A stretch of DNA of 64,000 bases, taken from assembly GCA_016705575.1 (NCBI GenBank), contig JADIXX010000003.1, positions 186,001-250,000 on the forward strand, read 5' to 3'. Of the stretch, positions 9,307 to 20,008 are shown one piece after another. Source of the DNA: Candidatus Aalborgicola defluviihabitans. Its GTDB lineage: Bacteria > Pseudomonadota > Gammaproteobacteria > Burkholderiales > Burkholderiaceae_C. The notes beneath the pieces are model-generated. The model made no database searches. It was not told where the DNA came from and was given only the letters and a program-made list of their open reading frames with translations. The number at the start of each line of letters is the position of its first letter. Positions within the stretch are counted from its first letter, which is position 1. The position numbers were made by a program, and so were the translations under genes.

Positions 9307-9741
9307 ATGGCCTACCTCCTCGTCAAATCGTTCCACATCTTTTTTATTGCCAGTTGGTTCGCTGGGCTGTTTTATTTGCCACGCATTTTTGTCAACCTGG
9401 CCATGGTGCCGCCGGGCTCGGAGGCGGAGCGCGAGCGCCTGCTGCTGATGGCGCGCAAGCTGCTGCGCTTCATGACCATCATTGCGGTACCTGCAGTGGG
9501 TTTAGGGTTATGGCTTTGGATAGGCTTTCGTATTGGATGGGGGCCGGGCAATGGCTGGATGCATGCCAAACTGGTCGTGGTGTTGCTGACCATCGGTTAC
9601 CACCATGGCTGTGGCGTCATTCTCAAGAAGTTCGAGGCCGATACTATGGCGCGCAGCCATGTGTGGTTTCGCTGGTTCAATGAGGCACCAGTGTTGTTGA
9701 TGTTGGCGACAATCATTCTTGTGGTGCTTAAGCCGTTTTAG
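9307..9741 (+). CDS. hemJ: HemJ-like protoporphyrinogen IX oxidase (CopD family)
   Basis: Inner-membrane protein of 144 residues with four hydrophobic helices. The N-terminus FHIFFIASWFAGLFYLPR, with His10, is the HemJ (UPF0093) signature, and H86-A-K88 matches the second conserved block. HemJ oxidises protoporphyrinogen IX late in heme synthesis. Such proteins are often labelled CopD family, but CopD copper exporters are longer. Its place about 350 bases from hemB supports a heme role, though the two genes are on opposite strands. Confidence 0.8.
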   Translation: MAYLLVKSFHIFFIASWFAGLFYLPRIFVNLAMVPPGSEAERERLLLMARKLLRFMTIIAVPAVGLGLWLWIGFRIGWGPGNGWMHAKLVVVLLTIGYHHGCGVILKKFEADTMARSHVWFRWFNEAPVLLMLATIILVVLKPF

Positions 9742-9749
9742 AGCGACCT

Positions 9750-10844
9750 ATGCACAAATCGGCTGCCTGGCCACTGGCCTTGGTGTATGTGGGCTTGATT
9801 GTCTATGCCAGCCTGTACCCGTTTGCCGAGTGGCGCGACCAAGGTATCGTCCCCTGGGCCTTTCTTACGGCACCACTGCCACGCTACTGGACCGGCTTTG
9901 ACGTGGCCATCAATGTGGCGGGTTACGCCCCTTTTGGTGGCCTGCTGGCATTGGGCGCCCTGCGCTCGGGGCGTGTTCGCCATGCGATTTTGGTGCCCGC
10001 GTTGGTAGCCTTTGTGTTGGCGTTTTGCATGGAAGCGTTGCAAAGTTACTTGCCCGCCCGCGTGCCTTCGCGTGAAGATCTGCTGCTGGACACCTTTGGG
10101 GCCTGTTTTGGTGCGCTTTCTACCGTTGTCTTGGCCCAATTGGGTGCTATTGACCGCTGGAGCCAGATTCGCGCGCGCTGGTTTGTCCCCCATTCGCGTG
10201 GCGGCATTGTGCTGTTGGCTCTGTGGCCCCTGTCGCTGTTGTTTCCGGCTGCTGTACCGTTTGGTCTGGGGCAGGTGCTGGAACGACTGGAAGATGCTCT
10301 GGGTGCGCAACTGGTGGACACTCCGTTTCTGGAGTGGTTGCCCCTGCGAGAAACTGAGTTGCAGCCCCTGGTCCCGAGTGCCGAGATGGTCTGCGTGATG
10401 TTGGGTCTGCTGATCCCCTGCTTGTTGGCCTTTTGCGTGGTACGTGCTAGGTTGCGTCGGCTGGCCATTGTGTTCATGGTCATTGGGGCTGGGCTGGCGG
10501 TGTCGGCACTGTCGGCGGCGTTGAGCTGGGGGCCAACCCATGCCTGGGCCTGGCTGGGTTTGCCGGCGCAGATGGGCATGCTGTTGGCCGTGCTGTTGTC
10601 GTTGGGGCTGGCCTTTGTGCCTTGGCGCACCAGCGCCGCGCTGCTGCTGCTGTCCCTGGGCATCTACCTCAGCCTTTTGAATGAGGCGCCTGCAAGTGCC
10701 TATTTCACCCAGACCCTGCAGGCTTGGGAACAGGGGCGCTTCATTCGCTTTCATGGACTGGCCCAATGGCTGGGCTGGCTGTGGCCTTACGCTGTGGTGG
10801 TCTATGTACTGTCTTTGATGTGGACACGCGATTCAAAAAATTAG
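9750..10844 (+). CDS. VanZ-family membrane protein
   Basis: Polytopic membrane protein of 364 residues, starting nine bases after the hemJ-like stop. The first half carries a VanZ-like domain: an early YVGLIVYASLYPFAEWR segment and DVAINVAGYAPFGGLLALG, then EALQSYLPARVPSREDLLLDTFGACFG, matching the E-x-x-Q...P.R..s..D...N/D..G pattern. The second half adds several more helices. Biochemical function of the family in proteobacteria is unknown. Confidence 0.82.
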   Translation: MHKSAAWPLALVYVGLIVYASLYPFAEWRDQGIVPWAFLTAPLPRYWTGFDVAINVAGYAPFGGLLALGALRSGRVRHAILVPALVAFVLAFCMEALQSYLPARVPSREDLLLDTFGACFGALSTVVLAQLGAIDRWSQIRARWFVPHSRGGIVLLALWPLSLLFPAAVPFGLGQVLERLEDALGAQLVDTPFLEWLPLRETELQPLVPSAEMVCVMLGLLIPCLLAFCVVRARLRRLAIVFMVIGAGLAVSALSAALSWGPTHAWAWLGLPAQMGMLLAVLLSLGLAFVPWRTSAALLLLSLGIYLSLLNEAPASAYFTQTLQAWEQGRFIRFHGLAQWLGWLWPYAVVVYVLSLMWTRDSKN

Positions 10845-10853
10845 AATCGTCCC

Positions 10854-11204
10854 ATGACCCAGTCCACCAACATCCAGCCACCGTACTACGCGCGGCACAT
10901 TTTTTTCTGTCTCAATGAGCGCAAGAACGGTGAGGAATGCTGCGCCCAACACCGTGCTCAAGAGGCGTTTGATCGCTGCAAGAAGCTGGTCAAGGAAGCC
11001 GGCTTGGCTGGCCCTGGCCAGGTGCGGGTCAACAAGTCGGGCTGCCTGGACCGCTGTGCTGCCGGCCCCATTGCCGTGGTGTACCCGGAAGGTGTCTGGT
11101 ACACCTATGTGGACGAGCAGGATATCGATGAAATCGTGGAATCCCACCTCAAAAATGGCCAGGTGGTCGAGCGCCTGCTAACGCCGCCGCATTTGGGACG
11201 CTAG
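10854..11204 (+). CDS. Thioredoxin-like [2Fe-2S] ferredoxin
   Basis: Small cytoplasmic iron-sulfur protein, 116 residues. Cysteines at 19 and 29/30 and the block NKSGCLDRC (C64, C68) form the thioredoxin-fold 2Fe-2S pattern. It sits nine bases after the VanZ gene and just before the hydrolase, so the three are probably co-transcribed. Electron partner unknown. Confidence 0.88.
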   Translation: MTQSTNIQPPYYARHIFFCLNERKNGEECCAQHRAQEAFDRCKKLVKEAGLAGPGQVRVNKSGCLDRCAAGPIAVVYPEGVWYTYVDEQDIDEIVESHLKNGQVVERLLTPPHLGR

Positions 11205-11207
11205 GCT

Positions 11208-11870
11208 TTGAACTCCAAAACCCGCCGTTTCACCCTGCAGGGGCCAGTAGGCACCATTGAGGCGCTGGAAGACCTGCCCATGCTGGCGCCGGGTGCCGTG
11301 TGGCGCGGTGTGGCCGTTATTACCCATCCCCACCCGCTGTTTGCCGGCACCATGGAAAACAAGGTGGTTCAGACCCTGGCACGGGCTTTTGTGCAGTGCG
11401 GTTGGCGCGCCGTGCGTTTTAATTTTCGGGGCGTCGGCGCTACCGAAGGCGTGCATGATGCCGGACGTGGCGAATTGCAGGATTTGCTGGCGGTGATTGA
11501 CCATGCCACGGCCGGGCCAGAGCCCGTTCCGCTGGCGCTGGCGGGTTTTTCCTTTGGCAGCTTTGTGGTCAGCCATGCCCTGACTGCGCTGGGTCCGCAG
11601 CGCGCGCCAGAGCAACTGGTGCTGGTAGGCACGGCCGCGACCCGGTTCGAGGTGGCACCCGTGCCGCAGGAGCTACATCGGCGCACCCTGGTGATCCACG
11701 GTCAACAAGACGATACCGTGCCACTGGCGGATGTGATGAACTGGGCGCGTCCCCAAACCTTGCCCGTGACCGTAATCCCCGGTGTCTCCCATTTCTTTCA
11801 TGGACAATTGCCGCTTTTGCGCAACCTGGTTGCGCGCCATCTGTCCGTAGACTCCCTAACATTCCCATGA
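11208..11870 (+). CDS. Alpha/beta hydrolase
   Basis: Cytoplasmic hydrolase of 220 residues. It begins with TTG at 11208, three bases after the ferredoxin stop; no ATG gives the complete first strand. HPHPLFAGTMENKVV (40-54) forms the oxyanion region typical of this small dienelactone-hydrolase-like group, the nucleophile is S115 in GFSFGS, and acid and base residues fall in QQDDTVP and SHFFHG. Substrate unknown. The stop overlaps the ATG of the next gene. Confidence 0.85.
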   Translation: MNSKTRRFTLQGPVGTIEALEDLPMLAPGAVWRGVAVITHPHPLFAGTMENKVVQTLARAFVQCGWRAVRFNFRGVGATEGVHDAGRGELQDLLAVIDHATAGPEPVPLALAGFSFGSFVVSHALTALGPQRAPEQLVLVGTAATRFEVAPVPQELHRRTLVIHGQQDDTVPLADVMNWARPQTLPVTVIPGVSHFFHGQLPLLRNLVARHLSVDSLTFP

Positions 11871-13051
11871 AATCTTTTTTTGTAGCCCTTGTGGCCTTCG
11901 TGTGTTTATCCGTGGGCGCCCAAACGCCACAACCGCCCGAAGTGGCTGCGCGCGCCTACCTGGTGTTGGATGTCAGTGCCAACCAGATATTGGCCTCCAA
12001 GGATATGGACAGTCCGGTGGAACCGGCATCATTGACCAAGTTGATGACCGAGTACCTGGTTTTTGACGCCCTGAAGTCCAAGAAAATCACACTGACCCAG
12101 ACCTTTGGCGTTAGTGAGCGGGCCTGGAAGATGCCAGGGTCGCGTATGTTCATCGACCCGAAGATGCAGGTGCCGGTGGAAGACCTGATCAAGGGAATGA
12201 TCGTGCAGTCGGGCAATGACGCCACCATGGCGCTGGCAGAAGGCGTGGGCGGCACGGCCGAGCGCTTTGTGCAAATGATGAACGACCAGGCCAAAGTGCT
12301 GGGCATGAACGCGACCAGCTACAAGAACCCGGAAGGTTTGACCGTGGCGGGCCACACGACCACCGCGCGCGACCTAAGCATCCTGGCTACCCGCCTGATG
12401 AGCGATTTTCCGGATTACATTGGTTACTCGGCCATCAAGAAATACCGCTACCCCGGCACACCGGCAGCCAACGACAGCAACCGCAACGTCCTGTTGTTTC
12501 GTGACCCCACGGTGGACGGCCTGAAGACCGGTCACACCGAGGCTGCAGGCTACTGTATGGTGGCAACTGCGAAGCGCGATTTCGCCAGCCTGGGCAATCC
12601 AGGCACTCCCGCAGGGACGCCGGGAACCACGGGCAGCCGGCGCCTGCTGGCCATCGTGTTAGGTGCTGCCAGTGAGAATGCGCGGGCCAACGAGTCGCAA
12701 AAACTGCTGAACTGGGGCTTTACCGCCTATGAAGGCGTCAAGCTGTTTGATGCCGAGCAAGCAGTGGTGACGGCCAATGTCTGGAAAGGCGCCCAATCCA
12801 GTGTCAAGCTCGGACGCCCCCTGGCCATCGTGGTAGCGGTCCCCGCCGGCAGTGCAGCCAAGCTGAAAACCCAGGTGGTGCGCACTGACCCACTGGTGGC
12901 GCCCCTGACCAAGGGCCAGACGGTTGGCACCCTGAAAGTCCTGTCTGGTGACCAACTGGTGGCTGAGGTCCCCCTGCTTACGCTGGACGCGGTGGAGCAG
13001 GCTGGCATCCTGGGCCGCGCGTGGGATGCCGTGCGCTTGTGGATTCGTTAA
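11867..13051 (+). CDS. D-alanyl-D-alanine carboxypeptidase (PBP5/6 family)
   Basis: Periplasmic enzyme that trims the terminal D-Ala of peptidoglycan pentapeptides; 394 residues. An N-terminal signal peptide ends near residue 18 (VGAQ). All three active-site motifs are present: S55-L-T-K58, S115-G-N117 and K220-T-G222. A PBP5-type C-terminal beta domain and a terminal amphipathic helix (AWDAVRLWIR) for membrane attachment follow. Starts with ATG overlapping the hydrolase stop. Confidence 0.95.
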   Translation: MKSFFVALVAFVCLSVGAQTPQPPEVAARAYLVLDVSANQILASKDMDSPVEPASLTKLMTEYLVFDALKSKKITLTQTFGVSERAWKMPGSRMFIDPKMQVPVEDLIKGMIVQSGNDATMALAEGVGGTAERFVQMMNDQAKVLGMNATSYKNPEGLTVAGHTTTARDLSILATRLMSDFPDYIGYSAIKKYRYPGTPAANDSNRNVLLFRDPTVDGLKTGHTEAAGYCMVATAKRDFASLGNPGTPAGTPGTTGSRRLLAIVLGAASENARANESQKLLNWGFTAYEGVKLFDAEQAVVTANVWKGAQSSVKLGRPLAIVVAVPAGSAAKLKTQVVRTDPLVAPLTKGQTVGTLKVLSGDQLVAEVPLLTLDAVEQAGILGRAWDAVRLWIR

Positions 13052-13093
13052 AGCCCCGAAAACACCCAATTTGGAAGATCCGCAGAGTTTTTC

Positions 13094-13122
13094 TTGCGGG
13101 GAAACCCTGCTTCTGATACAGT
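13094..13122 (+). promoter_or_regulatory. Probable promoter of the str operon
   Basis: TTGCGG at 13094-13099 and TACAGT at 13117-13122 with a 17-base spacer, about 85 bases before rpsL. Confidence 0.6.
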
Positions 13123-13207
13123 AGAAGGCTTTTCGGAAATTCCGAAGGGATTCACGTTTTCGTACCAATTCAAACGTTTAGGGACGTTTCAGTCATAGGA
13201 GGCTTAA

Positions 13208-13585
13208 GTGCCAACCATCAATCAGCTCGTGCGTCAAGGCCGTGAGGTCGAGATCATCAAGTCGAAGAGCCCTGCCATGCAGAACTCTCCGCAGCGTCGC
13301 GGTGTGTGCACCCGTGTGTACACCACCACGCCCAAAAAGCCTAACTCTGCTTTGCGTAAGGTTGCCAAAGTGCGCCTGACCAACGGTTTTGAGGTTATCT
13401 CTTACATCGGCGGCGAAGGCCACAACCTGCAGGAACACAGCGTGGTGCTGGTTCGTGGCGGTCGTGTCAAGGACTTGCCCGGTGTGCGTTACCACATCGT
13501 TCGTGGTTCGCTCGACTTGCAAGGCGTGAAAGACCGCAAGCAGTCGCGCTCCAAGTACGGTGCAAAGAAGCCAAAGGCCAAGTAA
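13208..13585 (+). CDS. rpsL: 30S ribosomal protein S12
   Basis: Decoding-centre protein of the small subunit, 125 residues, full length. It starts with GTG at 13208 behind AGGAGG. The conserved [13 protein letters not shown] block holds K43 and K44 and the loop GGRVKDLPG has K88, all wild type, so no classical streptomycin-resistance change is present. First gene of the str operon. Confidence 0.98.
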   Translation: MPTINQLVRQGREVEIIKSKSPAMQNSPQRRGVCTRVYTTTPKKPNSALRKVAKVRLTNGFEVISYIGGEGHNLQEHSVVLVRGGRVKDLPGVRYHIVRGSLDLQGVKDRKQSRSKYGAKKPKAK

Positions 13586-13643
13586 ATTGACCTGAGCCCG
13601 CGGCGAAAGCCTTGGAATCGAAAAAATAAAAGGTGTTTGTTTG

Positions 13644-13718
13644 CTGCGTGGCGCAGTGAATAAACGTAGTGACCCGCTGTTTGGGTCGAGTAAGTGAGAG
13701 TCTTATTGATTAACTCTC
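13644..13718 (+). promoter_or_regulatory. Three-hairpin intercistronic region between rpsL and rpsG
   Basis: Perfect stems CTGCG/CGCAG (13644-13656), GACCC/GGGTC (13671-13687) and GAGAGT/ACTCTC (13696-13718) occupy the 176-base gap. In E. coli S7 represses translation by binding this intercistronic region; an equivalent role here is inferred from position only. Confidence 0.5.
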
Positions 13719-13761
13719 AAGGTGTCCGCAAGGGTGCCAACTGAAGCAAAGAGGTGAAAAA

Positions 13762-14235
13762 ATGCCACGTCGTCGCGAAGTCCCTAAACGTGAAATCCTG
13801 CCGGATCCCAAGTTCGGCAATGTAGAGCTGTCCAAATTCATGAACGTGATCATGGAAGGCGGCAAAAAAGCAGTTGCAGAGCGCATCATTTATGGCGCAC
13901 TGGAGCTGATCGAGAAGAAGCACCCCGATAAAGACCCGGTCGAGGCTTTCACCGTTGCCATCAACAACGTGAAGCCCATGGTGGAAGTGAAATCCCGCCG
14001 CGTGGGTGGTGCCAACTACCAGGTGCCTGTTGAAGTGCGCCCTGTCCGTCGCTTGGCTTTGTCCATGCGCTGGATCAAGGAAGCTGCTCGCAAGCGCGGT
14101 GAAAAGTCCATGGCCCAGCGCCTGGCTAACGAGTTGCTGGAGGCTACTGAAGGCCGCGGCGGCGCCATGAAAAAGCGTGACGAAGTTCACCGCATGGCAG
14201 AGGCCAACAAGGCCTTCTCCCACTTCCGTTTCTAA
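13762..14235 (+). CDS. rpsG: 30S ribosomal protein S7
   Basis: Assembly-initiating protein of the 30S head, 157 residues. The start [16 protein letters not shown] and the block [15 protein letters not shown] are diagnostic. Preceded by AAAGAGGTG. Possible autoregulator of the operon through the hairpin-rich gap upstream. Confidence 0.98.
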   Translation: MPRRREVPKREILPDPKFGNVELSKFMNVIMEGGKKAVAERIIYGALELIEKKHPDKDPVEAFTVAINNVKPMVEVKSRRVGGANYQVPVEVRPVRRLALSMRWIKEAARKRGEKSMAQRLANELLEATEGRGGAMKKRDEVHRMAEANKAFSHFRF

Positions 14236-14247
14236 GAGGCGGCTACT

Positions 14248-14330
14248 GCGAAGGCTTTATGCGTCGTTGCAAACCCTTGCCGTGCGAATTGCACTGTCTG
14301 CAGGTATGCGCTTAGCCTAAAGCCTTCTCG
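14248..14330 (+). repeat. Long-range inverted repeat between rpsG and fusA
   Basis: GCGAAGGCTTTA at 14248-14259 and TAAAGCCTT at 14318-14326 are inverted copies of nine bases around a 58-base centre that itself looks foldable. No T tract follows, so it is not a simple terminator; it may be a dispersed palindromic element or an mRNA processing site. Confidence 0.5.
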
Positions 14331-14406
14331 CTACGCCGCGTTGCACTTGGAGTTATTCCGAGTGGCGCGGTTTTTGCGTTCAGAACATATTTAACAGGAA
14401 CATATC

Positions 14407-16509
14407 ATGGCTCGCACTACCCCCATTGAGCGCTATCGCAACATTGGCATTTCCGCGCACATCGACGCTGGTAAAACCACTACCACCGAGCGTATTCTTT
14501 TTTATACCGGCGTGAACCACAAGATTGGTGAAGTGCACGACGGTGCGGCCACCATGGACTGGATGGAGCAAGAGCAGGAACGTGGTATTACCATCACTTC
14601 CGCTGCAACCACCTGCTTCTGGAAGGGAATGGACGGGTCTTTCCCTGAGCATCGCATCAACATCATCGATACCCCTGGGCACGTTGACTTCACGATTGAA
14701 GTCGAGCGTTCCATGCGCGTGCTCGACGGTGCTTGCATGGTCTACTGCGCTGTGGGCGGCGTTCAGCCACAGTCGGAAACTGTGTGGCGTCAGGCGAACA
14801 AATACAAAGTTCCCCGGTTGGCTTTTGTGAACAAGATGGACCGTACCGGTGCCAACTTTTTCAAGGTCGTGGAGCAGATGAAGCTGCGCCTGAAGGCGAA
14901 TCCTGTGCCCGTCGTGATTCCAATCGGTGCTGAAGAGCATTTCACGGGCGTGGTGGATCTACGCCAGATGAAAGCCATCATTTGGGATGAAGCCTCTCAA
15001 GGTATGAAGTTCACCACAACTGAAATCCCGGCTGACCTGTTGGAAACTGCCAAAGAGTGGCGCGAGAAGATGGTGGAAGCTGCGGCCGAAGCCTCGGAAG
15101 AGTTGATGAACAAGTACCTGGAAGAAGGCGACCTGACCGAAGAAGAAATCACCTTCGGTCTGCGTACCCGTACTATCGCAAGCGAAATCCAGCCCATGCT
15201 GTGCGGCACCGCATTCAAGAACAAGGGTGTTCAGCGCATGCTGGATGCTGTCATTGAACTGATGCCTTCTCCGTTGGACGTTAAAGCCATCAAGGGCTTT
15301 GATGAAGACGAAAAGGAAATCTTTCGTAAGGCCGACGATGGCGAGAAGTTTGCCGCTTTGGCCTTCAAGTTGATGACCGACCCGTTTGTGGGTCAATTGA
15401 CCTTTGTGCGCGTGTACTCCGGCGTTCTGAAGAAGGGTGACACCGTGTATAACGCCGTGCGTGGCAAGAAAGAGCGTATCGGCCGTATCGTGCAAATGCA
15501 CGCAAATAACCGGCAAGAAGTGGACGAAATCCGCGCCGGCGACATTGCTGCCTGCGTGGGTTTGAAGGATGTCACCACGGGTGAGACCCTGTGTGATCCC
15601 AATGCGGTGATTACGTTAGAGCGTATGGTGTTCCCGGACTCGGTGATTCGCCAAGCTGTGGAACCCAAGACCAAGGCCGACCAGGAAAAAATGGGTATCG
15701 CTTTGAACCGCTTGGCCGCTGAAGATCCTTCGTTCCGCGTGCAAACCGACGAAGAGTCGGGTCAGACCATCATCGGTGGCCAGGGCGAGTTACACCTCGA
15801 AATCATTGTGGACCGCATGAAGCGCGAATTTGGCGTGGAAGCCAACGTGGGCAAACCCCAGGTTGCCTACCGCGAAACCATTCGCAAGCAAGTGGTCGAC
15901 GTCGAAGGCAAGTTCGTGCGCCAGTCCGGTGGTAAGGGCCAGTACGGTCACGTGGTGTTCACGGTCGAACCCAACGAAGCTGGCAAGGGCTTCCAGTTCG
16001 TCGACGCGATCAAGGGCGGCGTGGTGCCGCGCGAATTCATCCCTGCGGTGGAAAAGGGCGTCATTGAGGCACTGAATCAAGGTGTGCTGGCTGGCTACCC
16101 TGTGGTAGACGTCAAGGTTACGCTGACATTCGGTTCGTACCACGACGTGGACTCGAACGAAAACGCGTTCAAGATGGCCGCTATCTTCGGTTTCAAGGAA
16201 GGTTGCCGCAAGGCCAACCCCGTGATTCTGGAGCCAATGATGGCTGTGGAAGTGGAAACACCGGAAGACTACGCTGGCAACGTGATGGGCGATTTGTCCT
16301 CGCGCCGCGGCATGGTCCAAGGCATGGAAGACATGGTTGGTGGCGGCAAGGCTATCAAGGCCGAAGTTCCACTGTCGGAAATGTTTGGTTACTCCACCAC
16401 CCTGCGCTCCATGTCGCAAGGGCGTGCTACGTACACGATGGAATTCAAGCACTACGCGGAAGCCCCGCGCAACGTGTCGGAAGCCATCATGGCGGCTCGG
16501 GCTAAGTAA
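14407..16509 (+). CDS. fusA: Translation elongation factor G
   Basis: Ribosomal translocase GTPase, 700 residues, full length. The G1 loop AHIDAGKTT is at 18-26, G3 DTPGHVDF and G4 NKMDRTG follow, and domains II-V are all present through the [19 protein letters not shown] end. Start ATG at 14407 is preceded by ACAGGAACATATC. A two-copy 39-base element begins three bases after the stop. Confidence 0.98.
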   Translation: MARTTPIERYRNIGISAHIDAGKTTTTERILFYTGVNHKIGEVHDGAATMDWMEQEQERGITITSAATTCFWKGMDGSFPEHRINIIDTPGHVDFTIEVERSMRVLDGACMVYCAVGGVQPQSETVWRQANKYKVPRLAFVNKMDRTGANFFKVVEQMKLRLKANPVPVVIPIGAEEHFTGVVDLRQMKAIIWDEASQGMKFTTTEIPADLLETAKEWREKMVEAAAEASEELMNKYLEEGDLTEEEITFGLRTRTIASEIQPMLCGTAFKNKGVQRMLDAVIELMPSPLDVKAIKGFDEDEKEIFRKADDGEKFAALAFKLMTDPFVGQLTFVRVYSGVLKKGDTVYNAVRGKKERIGRIVQMHANNRQEVDEIRAGDIAACVGLKDVTTGETLCDPNAVITLERMVFPDSVIRQAVEPKTKADQEKMGIALNRLAAEDPSFRVQTDEESGQTIIGGQGELHLEIIVDRMKREFGVEANVGKPQVAYRETIRKQVVDVEGKFVRQSGGKGQYGHVVFTVEPNEAGKGFQFVDAIKGGVVPREFIPAVEKGVIEALNQGVLAGYPVVDVKVTLTFGSYHDVDSNENAFKMAAIFGFKEGCRKANPVILEPMMAVEVETPEDYAGNVMGDLSSRRGMVQGMEDMVGGGKAIKAEVPLSEMFGYSTTLRSMSQGRATYTMEFKHYAEAPRNVSEAIMAARAK

Positions 16510-16512
16510 TAT

Positions 16513-16551
16513 CTTTGAGGGACAGATCTTTAGCTCTGTCCCCAACTGATT
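16513..16551 (+). repeat. 39-base two-copy element, copy A (after fusA)
   Basis: CTTTGAGGGACAGATC... to ...CCCCAACTGATT. Contains a hairpin GGGACAGA/TCTGTCCC (8 bp, loop TCTTTAGC). It matches 37502-37540 with two differences, and both copies begin three bases after a stop codon. Confidence 0.85.
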
Positions 16552-16661
16552 TGAAGATTGTCTGCGACAGTGTGCCAGTCCGTGCCCGTGCGGAGTGATT
16601 CAGCAACATTGTGCAAACATTAAACCAACACACGGGCATAGCTCTTTTGGAGAATTGAAAA

Positions 16662-17853
<1,192 letters not shown>

Positions 17854-17862
17854 GGAGACATC

Positions 17863-18177
17863 ATGGCTACCAAACAAAAGATTCGCATCCGCCTAAAAGC
17901 ATTTGACTACAAGCTGATCGACCAATCCGCCGCCGAGATCGTGGATACCGCCAAGCGCACTGGTGCAATCGTCAAAGGCCCAGTGCCCTTGCCAACCCGC
18001 ATGAAGCGTTTTGACATTCTACGTTCACCGCACGTGAACAAGACCAGCCGTGACCAGTTCGAAATTCGTACGCACCAGCGTCTGATGGACATCGTGGATC
18101 CCACCGACAAGACGGTTGACGCGCTGATGAAGCTCGACCTGCCTGCCGGCGTGGACGTAGAAATCAAGCTCCAGTAA
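17863..18177 (+). CDS. rpsJ: 30S ribosomal protein S10
   Basis: Small-subunit head protein, also NusE in antitermination; 104 residues, full length. [20 protein letters not shown] at the start and the [17 protein letters not shown] loop are diagnostic. It follows tuf by nine bases behind AAGGAGACATC. Confidence 0.98.
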   Translation: MATKQKIRIRLKAFDYKLIDQSAAEIVDTAKRTGAIVKGPVPLPTRMKRFDILRSPHVNKTSRDQFEIRTHQRLMDIVDPTDKTVDALMKLDLPAGVDVEIKLQ

Positions 18178-18186
18178 TGGGCTGAG

Positions 18187-18209
18187 GGCTCCGGTGGAAA
18201 ACCGGGGCC
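18187..18209 (+). promoter_or_regulatory. Stable hairpin after rpsJ without T tract
   Basis: GGCTCCGGT pairs with ACCGGGGCC (nine pairs, one G-U) over a GGAAA loop. The following AAAAATG rules out a classical terminator; it could end or stabilise the upstream mRNA just before a new promoter. Confidence 0.55.
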
Positions 18210-18231
18210 AAAAATGAGTGTTGAGTTGGCC

Positions 18232-18260
18232 TTGCGGATTATGCATGGCCGCGTTATACT
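18232..18260 (+). promoter_or_regulatory. Promoter between rpsJ and rplC
   Basis: TTGCGG at 18232-18237 and TATACT at 18255-18260, spacer 17 bases. Predicted start about 18267, which coincides with the first base of the leader hairpin. Confidence 0.7.
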
Positions 18261-18266
18261 CGCAGG

Positions 18267-18299
18267 CTTCATTGCTTTTGCGCAAGCAGTGCAATGAAG
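18267..18299 (+). promoter_or_regulatory. Leader hairpin upstream of rplC
   Basis: CTTCATTGC (18267-18275) pairs perfectly with GCAATGAAG (18291-18299), nine base pairs. It would form the very 5' end of a transcript from the promoter just upstream. A ribosomal-protein (L4-like) autoregulatory site is a guess from position. Confidence 0.5.
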
Positions 18300-18373
18300 T
18301 TTTATTAACAGTACCTCACGTCAAAACATCGCAGCCAATTGAAGTTGTGGTGGTGAGGATTACGGAGAAAACA

Positions 18374-19054
18374 ATGAGTCTTAGCAATCACTTAGGGTTG
18401 CTGGGTCGCAAGGTTGGCATGATGCGCCTATTTACCGACGACGGGGATGCAGTTCCTGTTACGGTGGTAGACGTGTCCAACAACCGCGTGACACAGGTGA
18501 AAACCCAGGAGAACGATGGCTATGTTGCCTTGCAGGTAACGTTCGGTTCGCGCAAAGCTTCGCGCGTAACCAAGCCAGCAGCTGGCCACCTTGCGAAAGC
18601 AGGCGTGGAAGCTGGTGAAATTATTCAAGAATTCCGTGTATCCGCTGATTCAGCGGCTAAATACGCAGCTGGTGCTACCGTGCCGGTTGCTGACGTATTT
18701 GCCGTTGGCCAAAAGGTGGACGTACAGGGCACGACCATCGGTAAAGGCTTCGCCGGCACGATCAAGCGCCACCACATGAGCTCGCAACGCGCGTCGCACG
18801 GTAATAGCCGTTCGCACAACGTTCCTGGTTCCATTGGTATGGCCCAAGATCCAGGCCGCGTGTTTCCTGGTAAGCGCATGACGGGTCATCTGGGTGATGA
18901 TTTGGTCACTACGCAAAACCTCGACATTTTCCGCATTGATGAAGCTCGTCAGTTGTTGCTGATCAAGGGTGCTATCCCTGGATCGGCCGGCGGTTTTGTC
19001 ACCGTGCGTCCCGCTGTCAAAGCGAAATCCGAAACTGCGAAAGGAGCGAACTGA
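18374..19054 (+). CDS. rplC: 50S ribosomal protein L3
   Basis: Early-assembly large-subunit protein, 226 residues. The start at 18374 ([20 protein letters not shown]) follows TACGGAGAAAACA; the frame is open further upstream but that part has no family similarity. [22 protein letters not shown] and the [15 protein letters not shown] loop (site of glutamine methylation in relatives) are present. Stop overlaps the rplD start (ATGA-type). Confidence 0.97.
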   Translation: MSLSNHLGLLGRKVGMMRLFTDDGDAVPVTVVDVSNNRVTQVKTQENDGYVALQVTFGSRKASRVTKPAAGHLAKAGVEAGEIIQEFRVSADSAAKYAAGATVPVADVFAVGQKVDVQGTTIGKGFAGTIKRHHMSSQRASHGNSRSHNVPGSIGMAQDPGRVFPGKRMTGHLGDDLVTTQNLDIFRIDEARQLLLIKGAIPGSAGGFVTVRPAVKAKSETAKGAN

Positions 19055-19674
19055 TGCAGCTCGAACTCCTAAACGACCAAGGTCAGGCTACTTCGAAATA
19101 CGAAGCTCCTGAGACAGTGTTTGGTCGCGCATACAACGAAGATCTGGTGCACCAGGTTGTGGTTGCTTTTCAGGCCAATGCCCGTCAAGGCACACGCGCC
19201 CAGAAGGACCGCGAGCAGGTTCACCACTCAACCAAGAAGCCATTCAAGCAAAAAGGAACGGGCCGTGCCCGTGCTGGTATGACTTCCTCGCCACTGTGGC
19301 GCGGAGGCGGCCGCATATTCCCGAATATGCCTGACGAAAACTTCGCACAGAAGATCAACAAGAAGATGTACCGCGCCGGTATGGCTTCCATCTTGTCCCA
19401 GCTGGCCCGTGAAGGCCGTCTGGCTGTTGTGGATTCGCTGAAGGTTGACTCTCCCAAGACCAAGCCGCTGGCGGCCAAGTTCAAGGCCATGAATCTCGAG
19501 TCCGTGCTGGTGATTGCCGACGAAGTCGACGAAAACCTGTACTTGGCATCGCGGAATTTGGTCAACATCCTCGTGGTGGAGCCCCGTTACGCTGATCCGT
19601 TGTCGCTGGTTCACTACCGCAAGGTATTGGTGACCAAGGCTGCCATGGACAAACTCAAGGAGATGTTCGCATGA
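19054..19674 (+). CDS. rplD: 50S ribosomal protein L4
   Basis: Large-subunit exit-tunnel protein, 206 residues; in E. coli also the S10-operon repressor. The tunnel loop [22 protein letters not shown] is intact, without erythromycin-resistance deletions. Translationally coupled to rplC and rplW by overlapping start and stop codons. Confidence 0.98.
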   Translation: MQLELLNDQGQATSKYEAPETVFGRAYNEDLVHQVVVAFQANARQGTRAQKDREQVHHSTKKPFKQKGTGRARAGMTSSPLWRGGGRIFPNMPDENFAQKINKKMYRAGMASILSQLAREGRLAVVDSLKVDSPKTKPLAAKFKAMNLESVLVIADEVDENLYLASRNLVNILVVEPRYADPLSLVHYRKVLVTKAAMDKLKEMFA

Positions 19675-20006
19675 GCGCCCGTATGAACAATACGTCGAAA
19701 GTCAAGTACGACGAAGGTCGCTTGATGCAGGTTCTGGTGGCTCCCATCGTGTCTGAAAAGGCAACCATGGTGGCTGAAAAATCCAATGCTGTGACGTTCA
19801 AGGTGCTGCAAGACGCTACCAAGCCCGAAATCAAGGCCGCCGTGGAATTGATGTTCAAGGTGGAAGTGCAAGGCGTTTCTGTGGTGAACACAAAAGGCAA
19901 GGCCAAGCGCTTTGGCAAATCCAATGGTCGTCGCGACAATGTTCGCAAAGCCTATGTGATGCTAAAAGCCGGCCAAGAGCTGAACCTCGGCGGGGAGGCT
20001 GCGTAA
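19671..20006 (+). CDS. rplW: 50S ribosomal protein L23
   Basis: Protein at the tunnel exit that docks trigger factor and SRP; 111 residues with the first ATG, which overlaps the rplD stop. An in-frame ATG at 19683 is a possible alternative. [10 protein letters not shown] and the [24 protein letters not shown] region identify it. Confidence 0.97.
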   Translation: MSARMNNTSKVKYDEGRLMQVLVAPIVSEKATMVAEKSNAVTFKVLQDATKPEIKAAVELMFKVEVQGVSVVNTKGKAKRFGKSNGRRDNVRKAYVMLKAGQELNLGGEAA

Positions 20007-20008
20007 TC

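Noticed and set aside
9307..9741. Copper resistance protein CopD
   Set aside because: Too short and the motifs fit HemJ better; the CopD label is only a superfamily name.
9738..10766. 342-codon minus-strand frame rich in Gln and His
   Set aside because: Antisense to the VanZ gene; low-complexity shadow.
18187..18209. Intrinsic terminator after rpsJ
   Set aside because: The hairpin is strong but followed by A residues, not T, on the coding strand.
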